Source of the DNA: Nematostella vectensis
Lineage: Eukaryota > Cnidaria > Anthozoa > Actiniaria > Edwardsiidae
Assembly: GCF_932526225.1 (NCBI RefSeq)
Contig: NC_064041.1
Location: 13,577,451 to 13,641,450 of the forward strand
Reading direction: 5' to 3'
Length of the DNA stretch: 64,000 nt
Made by a program: the position numbers and the translations under genes. The notes beneath the pieces are model-generated. The model saw only the letters and a list, made by a program, of their open reading frames with translations. It did no database searches and was not told where the DNA came from. This document shows, one piece after another, positions 25,278 through 35,319 of this stretch (position 1 is the stretch's first letter; the number at the start of each line of letters is the position of its first letter).

Positions 25278-26553
25278 ATGGAACAGCGGGCCCGGTCCAT
25301 CGTATACTGGCCTGGCATGTCGAATGACATACGTGTCACCAGGGAGAAATGCCACGACTGTAACAGGAACGCGTCGTCACAGGCCAGAACCCCCCCTCTT
25401 CCCACTGCGCCACCATCAACCCCGTTCGAAGCAGTGTTCGCTGACTTCTTCGACTACAAAGGTTATCATTACCTCGTCGTAGGAGACCGCCTCTCTGGCT
25501 GGGTAGAAGTCTTAAGTCCCCCAGCCAAGACCAACCTTGCAGGAAGCACAGGATTAATTCGCCACCTCCGCACCTTCTTCGCCACGTTCGGCGTACCCGA
25601 GGAGCTCTCGAGTGACGGAGTCCCAGAGTTCACCGCCAAGGCTACGGAGGGCTTCCTACGAACCTGGGACGTCAAACAACGTCTGTCTTCAGTCAGCTTC
25701 CCACAGTCCAACGGCAGGGCCGAGGTGGCAGTTAAAACTGCAAAGCGTCTGCTGCTATCCAACACTGGTCCCACGGGAAGCCTTGACCAGGACCGATTCC
25801 TGAGAGCCATCCTACAGCTGCAGAACACACCCGACCCGGACTGCAGTTTATCACCGGCCCAGATCATCTTTGGGCGCCCCCTGAGGGACACACTCGCATT
25901 TGTCAACCGCCAAGAGAAGTTCTCCAACCCCCACATACGACCCCTCTGGCGTCAGGCATGGGCGGCGAAGGAGGACGCACTCCGAACGCGGATCTCCCGC
26001 ACAACAGAGTTCCCTCAGAGAGCACGCGCGACCCCTCCGCACCCTCGCCATTGGCACAAGAGTCTTCCTGCAGAACCAGCAGGGCCCTAACCCGAACAAG
26101 TGGGACAGATCAGGGGTAGTCGTCGAAGCAGCAGGACACGATCAATACCGTGTGAAGGTAGATGGCTCCGGACGCGTAACACTACGAAACCGCCGCTTCC
26201 TACGTGCATATACACCAGCCTTACCAACCATACCACAGGCGCCGTCAGGGGCCCCAGCAAAGACGCCATCAGTGGCTCCAGCCGCAAAATCCCCGCCCTC
26301 TCAAACATGTCACCATACTAATATGACGGCGACAACAGCCACCAAACCAGGTGTTCCAACCCCTGACCTCGCCACAGCCGCCCTAGCACTGCAAGTATCG
26401 CCTGAAGAACCTGACGCTGCTGAAGAGAAGCAAGGACCCTCAACACCTGAAGCGATGACTCTGCCATCCCCACCCAACGCAGTGGCACGCCCCCGTCGCA
26501 CCATACGACGACCCAAACAGTATGAACCTGAGACAGGGACATGGACCAACTGA
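25278..26553 (+). pseudogene. Retrotransposon integrase segment
   Basis: The zinc-finger remnant (ARSIVYWPGMSNDI, CHDC) and DDE core (FADFFDY, SSDGVPEF, SNGRAEVAVKTAKR) lie in 25278-26090. The C-terminal SH3-like end (TRVFLQNQQGPNPNKWDRSG and RNRRFLRAYTP) lies in a different frame up to 26553, followed by a proline/alanine-rich tail. One frameshift separates core and tail. Confidence 0.85.
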
Positions 26554-26625
26554 GTCCTCACCCCTATGCCCCACTATCATTGTGACATTGGTCCTCGGAC
26601 TGGGGGGGGGGGGGATGGTGACTAC

Positions 26626-27192
26626 TTCATGTAACCATATTAAAGTGTATCATAATAGTATATTATATAGTATTATAATTAATTTTCATATCTTCTCCTT
26701 TATTTCCCTGTATTTTCCTGTATTCTCCTGTGTTTTCCTGTATTCTCCTGTATTTCCCTGTATAAAGGGAAAAATACAGGAAAAATACAGGAAAATACAG
26801 GAGAATACAGGGGAATACAAGAGAATACAGGAAAATACAGGAGAACACAGGAAAATACAGGAGAACACAGGGAAATACAGGAGAATGCAGGGAAATACAG
26901 GAGAATACAGGAAAATACAGGAGAATACAGGAAAATACAGGGAAATACAGGAAAATACAGGGAAATACAGGAGAATACAGGGAAATACAGGAGAATACAG
27001 GAGAATACAGGGAAATACAGTAGAATACAGGGGAATACATGGAAATACAGGAGAATACAGGGAAATACAGGAGAATACAGGAAAACACAGGAGAATACAG
27101 GAAAATACAGGGAAATAAAGGAGAAGATATGAAAATTAATTATAATACTATATAATATACTATAATGATACACTTTAATATGGTTACATGAA
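26626..27192. mobile_element. Foldback element with 12-bp internal repeats
   Basis: The termini TTCATGTAACC and GGTTACATGAA are the ends of inverted arms about 130 bp long with only one mismatch seen in the outer 85 bp. The inner part of each arm, and all of the right interior, consists of a 12-bp repeat (GGAAAATACAGG and close variants, about 33 units in one orientation after about 9 in the other). The single strand could fold almost completely. It lies just after the retrotransposon, which suggests insertion in or near its 3' LTR. Long reading frames here are repeats of the 12-mer and are not genes. Confidence 0.85.
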
Positions 27193-27292
27193 TTGGTCAG
27201 CGGGGGGATAGAGGGTCTATCGCTGACCGATCCGATGGCTCAAGAAGACCGCTGACAGGTCTCCCCGGTCGGCCATCTTAAGTAAGTCTGCC
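27193..27292. other. Short spacer, possible LTR remnant
   Basis: Contains an inverted pair GGTCAGCG and CGCTGACC and lies between the foldback element and the start of the NT5C1A copy A homology at 27293. It may be the residue of the retrotransposon LTR; there is no second LTR to compare with. Confidence 0.3.
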
Positions 27293-29377
27293 TTACGAAA
27301 ATAGTGGATCAAGCCTTATACGTGGAATGGATTGTGTGAATGGGAGTATCTCTTCGTCTGAAGTCAGTGCTAGTCCAAGAAAGGCGAAGGAGTTGATCAA
27401 AACCCTTCCGGTAAGTTGTCATTACCATAAGCTATAAGAAAACTACCTAGAAACTTTGCATTTCTAATGTCAGGGATAAAGCGAATGTGCCCTAACCAAT
27501 CAAAATGGCGGGAAACGGAGTGAAGGGTTTGAGGGGATAGTGGGATCTCTACCATCCTGTTGCCCTATGTTGTTATTGGCACACACTGTCTTGGCTGATC
27601 ACTAACCGTTTGTTTCATGGTTTCTCTGTTTGTTTTATAAGAGAAATATAACAAAAACAAATTGCTTGAAGTCTTATTTTATTAAACAGAAGAAATTATT
27701 CAATTGAAGGCATTGTATGTCTAGAGGAAAGGGGAAGTCTAAGTCTGATAACCATAACAAACAATCCGATTAGCTTGGAGGGGATGTGCAGTCATAGATA
27801 TTATGGACAGTAAGTCCCGTGTGCCCACCCTGAGCTGCATGCTATACCCAGTAAGCTATTTGGGTCTAAGTGGTGGTAGCTACTGAAAAGATTTCTGCTC
27901 ATGTATATTAACATATAGCGAAATATACAGAATTTAGATTTGTCCCTGACTGGAATCCTGGGGGTTTTTAGGGGAGAGGGAGGGGGGGGGGGGGGGGGGG
28001 GGGTGCACAGAAAAAAAATGCACTGAAAGAAGGGTTCTGAAATTTTAAGGTGAGTCAAAATTTTCCCTCCCCACCCGTCAGGGAATTTAATGAACACTCC
28101 CTATGATAGGTCCATATAGCAGGAAGGGGTGTTTTCTGGGTATAATACTTATTCATATTTTTTTGCCTAGGGGTCAGACTCAAGTAAGACCATCAATGTG
28201 GCCGTTTCGTCAAGAGCCCTGTTTGATCTGGAGGAAGAAAATGATCTGTTTGTTAAGAAGGGTTTAGAGGATTATATAGCCTTGCAAGTCCGTAGAGAAG
28301 ACGACATGCTAAAGCCTGGTTCAGCATTCCCATTTATTAAGGTGAATTCTGCTTCTTCAATTACTACAATCTTATCAACTTTTATAAGCAAGAAAGATAT
28401 AAAATAATATTACAATCGAAGCTCTCCAAGCGACCAGCTCTGTTAACGACCACGATCATGAATCACCGATTGAATTGTCACACAAACTCTGTAATTCTAA
28501 ACTCTTGTAAGTGACCAACTTATCAGTGCGACCAGCTCCGTTAACGACCACAATTTCAAACCACCAACTGAGATTTTCTTTTATTTTTAAGCTCTCTAAA
28601 GTGACTACAATGAAATTTGGCTTTACAACATCAGTCAACAACATCATATCTAATGCATGTTGAAATCACATATAAAGCAGAAATGTTGTGATGTTTCACA
28701 AAAGCTGCCTTTCCAATAGGCAACTATTAAAGAACTTCATAATTACAATTTTCTAACTTGGGGATTGACATTTCTTTGTCTCCAGAAAACGTATAAATGC
28801 AAGGGATCTCTAGTCCATAGCCAGCTCCACGATTTATCCTCTCATGATGAGTTAAATACCTCGTTTTGGGAACATTTTGCCAACATGATTCCATGTATTT
28901 ATGAGTCAGTTATTTCAAGTTTGTTTTGCTCACAGTTACAGTTATTAGTGATTGTAAAAATATTTGGAAAAAAATAAATCTGTAGAAATATGGTTGTGTG
29001 CCGTTGAAATGCACCTTTTTGTAGATGTTTTCAGCAATATTTTCTCATTAAAATCAAGCAATAAACCAAAATATTACAGCATTGTTATTATCACGACTCT
29101 TATATTACATTTTAAGCTCCCGTAAGCGACCAACACCTATTGTTCAAGTTTTTGGTTCCCAGTGGTTGCTTATGAGAGCAAGCTTTCATAAGAGACCAGC
29201 CCGTTAACGACCACAATTTTCAGTTCCCAAGGTGGTCGCCTACAAGAGCTTAAACAGTATATACCTCACAATAAAAGAAAAGAAAAAAAGAACCTAGAGT
29301 TATTTTACGTAAGATAAGATTATTACTGTCAATTTAGGCAAGTTGGTTTTAGTTGTTGGTTCTAACATGTTGTGTTC

Positions 29378-29535
29378 AGGTGCGTACACAGGGGGGTGCG
29401 CGCACCCCCCCCTGGTGGTCAAAAAGTGGGTGGGTCATTTCTTATAGGAATCTTTAAATCCTATGCTTTTTCAATATGATACCTACGACTGCGCGCACCC
29501 CTCCCTCAGCCAATCCTGGGTATACGCCTGGTGTT
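29378..29535. mobile_element. Small inverted-repeat element shared by both NT5C1A copies
   Basis: Begins CAGGTGCGTACACAGG and ends CTGGGTATACGCCTGG, imperfect inverted ends around C/G-rich runs. The same element lies at 49134-49279 in copy B, so it was inserted in intron 2 before the duplication. Confidence 0.5.
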
Positions 29536-30197
29536 GATTGCACAAATGGAAGTCCTGTTGGTCTCACAGATCTGGAAACTTCGAGAGAAAGACCCAAAGG
29601 AGCAAGAGATCTTTAGTATTGTCCTGATGTCCCATAACAATGCTCGAGTCGGAATAAGGCTGCAGAAATCAATTGATCACAATGGTAACTGTCAAATAGT
29701 GACGCTTGCTATATGATCACATGTGGTTTAATGCTAAGAGGGTGATTCCTAGTGATTCATTCTTGTTTTGTTTGTGTTTAGGTCTCATGATACCCAGGAT
29801 GGCTCTTACAGGTGGCACAAGCCCTGTGAAATATCTTGAAGCTTTTAACATCACATTATTTCTCACTTCATATGAAGAGGAAGTGGCTGATGCCATACAG
29901 CAGGGTAGTGTGAAATTTCAGAATTTTTAGGGGGAGGGGGTGGGGGATACCCTCATTAGATGGCTCGCAAGCTTTAGCAGTTAAATGGCTTTCCTGCTAT
30001 CATTTAGCCAATCAGAAGACGTTCGCCATTCAGAAAGCAAACAATTTAGATCTCGCATGTGTGTTCTATAAATGGTGCTACACAGGGGATTATTATTATC
30101 ACCTAGGACACCAAATTAGCGACTTGGAAGTGCTGATTTGAGCAAGAAAAGAGTTGTTTCAACGCGTATTTCGCTGTTAAAAAGCTGACTGCTACTC

Positions 30198-30286
30198 AGT
30201 ACCCTGGGTACCAGAGCCTCACACAGCATTTTGGCTGAGCGTCACTGGAGGAGAGAAGTCTGGAGGCTCTGGTACCCAGGGTGGCT
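30198..30286. repeat. Short hairpin element, also at 49980-50065
   Basis: Inverted arms ACCCTGGGTACCAGAGCCTC and the complement surround about 45 bp. It is present in intron 4 of both NT5C1A copies, so it predates the duplication. Typical of a very small MITE. Confidence 0.6.
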
Positions 30287-30779
30287 CCTCAGGCATCCCA
30301 GACAAAAATCTGAAGCTCTCAACTTTTGAATACTCTCCTGCAAAAGGGTTGACGTCATATATGCTTCTGTGTTTGAAAAGCTGCCAAAAACTCTGCAATT
30401 GTCTAGCATTATTTATTGATGGTTATGTCCGTGTGTTGATAATGATAGATATGATGGTGATGATCAATGTTGACAGTGATTATTTAAGTAATGATGTGAT
30501 ACTAAAGATAGAACATTAGTCAATTATTCCCCCTTTTTACTCTTCTACCCATAACAAGCTAATGTGTTGGAAGTAGCCTGCAATGTAGTCGTTTTCCCGG
30601 TGTTTTTATAGCCGAATCGCTCGATGCCGGTTTTTCGCTATAAACACCGAGTAAACCTGCATTACAGGCTGGTGGAAGAGATTTTCTTCTTTTGCAAATA
30701 AACCGTTGTATTTCCAATTAAAACAATAACAAAGGAGTGGTTTATATACATTCTTTTATTTCATTCAACCACAGGGTTT

Positions 30780-31686
30780 CAAAAGGGTGATGCGAGGGTA
30801 CGTGTCACCGAAGGGGTGTAGGAAGGGTACGGGTCACTGAAGGGGTGGTAGGTGGGTACGGGTCGCCGAAAGGGTGTAGGAAGGGTATGGGTCACCGAAG
30901 GGGTTGTGGTAGGGTACGGGTCACCGAAGGGGTGGTGGGAGGGTACGGGTCACCGAAGGGGTGGTGGGAGGGTACGGGTCACCAAAGGGGTGGTGGGAGG
31001 GTACGGGTCACCGAAGGGGTGGTGGGAGGGTACGGGTCACCGAAGGGGTGGTAGGTGGGTACGGGTCGCCGAAAGGGTGATGCGAGGGTACGGGTCACCG
31101 AAGGGGTGGTGGGAGGGTACGGGTCACCAAAGGGGTGTAGGGAGGGTACGGGTCACCGAAGGGGTGGTGGGAGGGTACGGGTCACCGAAGGGGTGGTGGG
31201 AGGGTAAGGGGTCGCCGAACGGGTGGTGGGAGGGTACGTGTCACCGAAGTGGTGTAGGGAGGGTACAGGTCACCGAAGGGGTGTTTAGTGGTATGAGTCG
31301 CCGAATGGGTGGTGGGAGGGTACGGGTCGCCGAAAGGGGGATGCGAGGGTACAGGTCACCGAAGGGGTGTAGGGAGGGTACGGGTCACCGAAGGGGTGGT
31401 GGGAGGGTACGGGTCCCCGAAGGGGTGGTGGGAGAGTATGGGTCGCGGAAGGTGTGGTGGGAGGGTACGGGTCACCAAAGCGGTGGTGGGAGGGTACGAG
31501 TCACCGAAAGGGTGTAGGGGGATACGGGTCGCCAAAGGGGTGGTGGGAGGGTACGGGTCGCCGAAGGGGTGGTGGGAGGGTACGAGTCACCGAAGGTGTG
31601 GTGGGAGGGTACAGGTCGCCAAAGGGGTGGTGGGAGGGTACGGGTCGCCAAAGGGGTGTAGGGAGGGTACGGGTCGCCAAAGGAAT
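30780..31686. repeat. 29-bp minisatellite, about 31 units
   Basis: Head-to-tail repeat of GGGTACGGGTCACC and GAAGGGGTGGTGGGA, 29 bp, with frequent ACC/GCC and GTGG/GTAG variants. It is strongly G-rich on the plus strand. It starts exactly where NT5C1A copy A exon 5 breaks off. The long reading frames across it are by-products of the repeat. Confidence 0.95.
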
Positions 31687-33242
31687 TTCATGATCAATGT
31701 AGATGGGGCTAATATTTAAGTTATAATAAAAAATTTTCAATTTTTTTAGTGCACATGCCTAGAAAGTAATAGCCGTTCAAACATTCCATTTTGGTTTGAA
31801 TGTGTCAAATAACATTTGACCAAGAGCTCTGCAAAGCCCTCAAATAACAACATTAGGTTAACATATTCACCCTTTATAGCTACCAACTCCCCTTGCTATA
31901 GCTTCAAAATACCCAGTTTGTGGCTATTATTTGCTGGTTTGATAAGATGTTGAGAATCAAGGCAAATAAGTCAAAAGATTGGATAAATTTTATACTATGA
32001 CTTTGATAACCAGGATTTACAAGTTTTGATTTGTTGGTGCCCTGCTTCAGTCTGTGAAGAGAAAAATCTGGACTTGCACCAAAGAAATGTCAGATTCCTA
32101 GAAGTTGTGTTAACACTATGCCAAATGAATGTACACAAAATGGGCCAAATAAGCCCAGGAAGAAAACCACTAGACAACTTCTATCCTGCTGGATCTTGTG
32201 GACTTTTTTAAACAGCTAGGAACAAATACAGACTTTTTTAAAACTGCAGGATATTTTCCTTATCGTTACATATAATTATCTATTACAGCGAAATAACAGA
32301 TGTTGTTATTACAGGGAAATCACAGGCTGTTTGAGTGGCAGAATATTTTTCTCCACAAGAGCTTTTCTGAAAGATTTAATAATTAAATCTTGTGCATTAC
32401 TATAATGGTGGCAAGTCTTACATTATATGCATGATTTTATACCTTCCTTGCCTTTTTTGTAATGATTATAAAACGTATTATAGTTTCTGGTCAGCCAAGA
32501 GTTCACATAAGAAACGACCGTTTCAGTGGATAGTCACTATAATACACATTCTCTCTATCCTCTTTTTTTTTGGAAAGTCAAATTCGGACAAAGTATTCAT
32601 AAAAGATCATAAATAACAAGTATAAATTTTCGAATAAAATGGAAATAGAATTTACAAAAAGACACATCCATATTGAGGTTGCCTTATATGTTAGTATACT
32701 TTTACATGGATATTTCTTAGAATTTCTTACCAGATCAGTACAGTGATTCCAGGACAGGTCATGGGTGTTGATACAAACACAGTTCCAGCTTTGAAGAGCT
32801 CGTTTAATAAAATATTTAACAAAAACAAGACATGAACTTTCGTATCTTACTTCTTAAACTATTGTTAGTTAACTAGCAGTATCAAAAACTTTATGAATGA
32901 TAATATCTCCTCTTAGCGGCAGAATTTCGAGATCGATACAAATGATCACTTATTTTTTGCAAGAGCAAGAATAAATGTCCTCGTAACAACGTTTGAGTCC
33001 ACTTATGGAGAAATAAATAGTCCAAGGCTAGTAACAGAATGTTTCTTACTCTGCGAAAAAAAGGATTCAGAAATAAGAAGGCATATGACGACGTAGGAAG
33101 ACTTTGAAAAGCAAGCGTCGTTTTCCCCCTTCTCAGCCGCCATTTTGGATTCCTTGAGACAATTTTTTCCGCCCTGTCATCTGATTGGCTAATCCTCGCG
33201 TCTAAATATAGCCTGATCCTAGGAAACGCCGTGACACCTATA
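31687..33242. other. Intergenic/intronic DNA without a recognised gene
   Basis: AT-rich sequence. A minus-strand YY1-like motif (AAAATGGCGGCTGAG) at about 33137-33151 and an inverted CCAAT box (GATTGGCTAA) near 33183 resemble a promoter. The reading frame that opens at that ATG is only 46 codons and has no recognised homology. Confidence 0.4.
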
Positions 33243-34391
33243 TAGTACCAGCAAGAGACCATGATATAAGAGAACGAATCCCCGTGGCCCATGATAACGT
33301 TCAAGTAAGCTATTTTTAGATTGCGCGAGCTTGTCAACCATAGCATCCATACATGGTTCGTCGCGCCATATTTGGTCATGGGCACCACGAGCTAGTACAA
33401 TTTTACACCAATTTTTTTCCCTCTGCACTTCTTTACTTCGTTTGCTACCTGTTTTTATCCTTTTAGCTTCTCTTCAAGATGACAATGCTACTCATGGAGT
33501 GGTGTCCTGTTATCTGTTAAGTTATCTAATGTTCAGTTACCTAAATGTTATATAAGTAATTGAACGGGAAGACGTCGGGGAGACGGTGAATTTGGAGTTC
33601 ATTCAAGATGCATCGTGCAGACTCCTAAAAAGTTTTTTTTTCTCTGCAATTTGATGAGATAGAATACCTTGGCATTCTCAGAGTCTATGTTATGTATTTT
33701 AATACAAGAAGGCCTTTATTTTTCTTTGATTTATAACATTTTTAGATGAATGAAACCCTTGTCACTGGAATAAGATCTACTTCATTATAAAGACTTGAAA
33801 TCTTTTATTTGTAATATCGGTGTGAATATAATAGTATTAAGTTCTGGATATATCTTTTTCATTAAAAGGGAATTGGAAGAGAATTGTGTTTTGTTAACAC
33901 AGATTTATGATTGATTGTTGTGTTATAAAAGTTAATTTGCGAATCAGCAGTGAAAACTTTTACTGGGAAAGTTGATCCCAGAACTTCCCTGCTAGCAGAG
34001 GCCTCTTTTCTCTGTATTTCGCTGCCCAGCGAAAGAGGCCTCTGCTAGCAGGGAATCCCAGAACCTAAAATCACGCACTTTGTGCATTTCAATGTCCCAG
34101 AAACTTTTGATTGGCTCCGGAGTACTCTATGGAAGATCATTTTTACAGTGTTCGTAAAAAAGGAAGGTATTTTCGGTCAAAAAGATTTCCGAAACATCCT
34201 TTGCCGGATCACATTGCTCAAGATGTGATCGAGCGTAAGACTTATGTTGCTAGGGAAACGTGAGCGCTAACCAATAAGAGACGTATCTAAAAAGAACTGC
34301 TTGTTCTAAAAATAGTTTTTACGGACGTCATCATTGAAACATACCCTAATACGGAGGGTTCGTTCTCTTACATCATGGTCTCTTGGTACCA
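33243..34391. mobile_element. 1.15-kb nonautonomous DNA transposon
   Basis: Ends are inverted repeats of about 36 bp: TAGTACCA, then AAGAGACCATGAT and AAGAGAACGAA on the left, and the same read from the right. There is no transposase. A related palindrome of two fused ends is at 39725-39757. No clear target-site duplication, so superfamily is undetermined. Confidence 0.75.
33985..34054. mobile_element. 70-bp nested hairpin element with 10-bp target duplication
   Basis: Arms TTCCCTGCTAGCAGAGGCC and the inverse enclose about 20 bp. It is flanked by exact direct repeats ATCCCAGAAC at 33975-33984 and 34055-34064. It sits inside the larger element at 33243-34391, so it is the younger insertion. 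Confidence 0.8.
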
Positions 34392-35319
34392 GAATATGGG
34401 GAAGTTGATTGCCCCTACTTATGAGCCCCTGATTCTGCTTATAGTTGTATTATATGTTTTATCTGATATCTTATTCCATTCTTCGCAAACTGAATTCCAC
34501 AATAAATAGAATATACAAATAGTGCGTTAAGGGTGAGAAAATTGACAACCAGTGATAGACTCAAAACACAACAAAACAAAGCGAAATGCATAATTGTACA
34601 TGTACTGGCTTTGAACATACGCGGCAAAGATGAGTGAGAAAAAAATGAATAAAATCACGAAAAACGTGTCCATTTTTGTTCGTACGTTACCCGAAAGAGG
34701 GGAGGGGACAAAAACACACAGCTATTTGACCTTTGTTCTATGATAAAAAATAACAATATTAGGATGGTAAGCCTGTGGTAAAATACTTTTCTCCTGTGAA
34801 CGTGAAACAGAAAGGTAATACATAGAGGAATAAATATACTTCAACTCATAAAGATACTGCTGGCGGGGCAAGAAGTCTTAATTGTTTTTATTTACGTGAG
34901 GCACTGCGGGTGGATACGGATTCTCCGAGTGCAACCTTATTTGAAAGTCAAAATATGCTGTTTGCAAAAGCTTTGGCGAATATTTCCGTTGCCAGAGTGA
35001 CTCCCCCTTTATAATCTAATCTCTCTGTGTCCACTGCAAGAGTTCGTAAACACCAACAGTGTAATGTGAAAGTATTTTGAACATTGACTGTTATTGGCAC
35101 ATCTGGCGCATTGGCGTAATCCTCAACAGCCAATCACAGTGAGTGTGAGAACAAAGGGATCTATTAATACACAATATGACCCTGCTGTACAGTGAATTGG
35201 CGTGAGAACTTGCCATTATTGTAGCCATCTGTCTTTCTATTGGAATGATCTGAGAAGTCATCGCAAAAACAAGCTTTTATTCCAGCCTGTTTACGGCAGA
35301 TAGGTTTATAAAAGCTAAG
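34392..35319 (+). promoter_or_regulatory. Upstream region of the PAN/fibrinogen-like gene
   Basis: No coding sequence. The part 34780-34945 is partly duplicated at 40190-40380 (shared AAGATACTGCTG and GCACTGCGGGTGGATA type blocks). This suggests an upstream region once attached to a second copy of the gene. Confidence 0.45.

Larger units (their letters stand above)
22938..26553 (+). mobile_element. Decayed Ty3/gypsy-type retrotransposon pol
   Basis: Segments of a pol polyprotein follow in the usual gypsy order. They are aspartic protease (ADTGAQS near 23035), reverse transcriptase (23600-24150, with PQGF and CVDD in place of YVDD), RNase H (24480-24930, ending PGKSNYAADATSRH), integrase core (25278-26050, with HDCNRN, FGVPEELSSDG and NGRAEV), and the integrase C-terminal end with RNRRFLRAY. 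Reading frame changes at about 23.4, 24.17 and 26.0 kb and a stop at 25263-25265 show it is dead. No gag and no 5' LTR are present; the left end abuts the satellite. A G-rich tract at 26603-26615 is in the position of a polypurine tract. Composition is clearly more GC-rich than its surroundings. Confidence 0.92.
27293..30779 (+). pseudogene. NT5C1A copy A, truncated duplicate
   Basis: Homologous to 46263-50561 exon by exon. Exon 1 (27327-27410), exon 2 (28171-28341) and exon 4 (29782-29904) keep frame and splice sites. Exon 3 has lost its acceptor and its first codons in a deletion, so the remnant is 29573-29684. Exon 5 stops after about 5 bases at 30779, where a minisatellite begins. The catalytic [11 protein letters not shown] segment is missing. 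Exon 2 differs from copy B at about 7 of 171 positions, so the duplication is fairly recent. Upstream promoter sequence of copy B (before 46263) is absent. A remnant of exon 6 belonging to this unit is at 42402-42486. Confidence 0.92.

Noticed and set aside
23286-26561. Many frames antisense to the retrotransposon
   Set aside because: Shadows of a GC-rich coding region; none shows a domain.
26522-27173. Long frames in several phases with a repeated tetrapeptide-like pattern
   Set aside because: Products of the 12-bp repeat of the foldback element; a 12-bp unit keeps all frames open.
30845-31740. Frames of up to 221 codons, glycine/arginine-rich
   Set aside because: Products of the 29-bp minisatellite, present in several frames at once and without a gene context.
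32891-33388. 165-codon minus-strand frame
   Set aside because: No recognisable domain, spans a transposon end, and conflicts with the promoter-like features in the same place.
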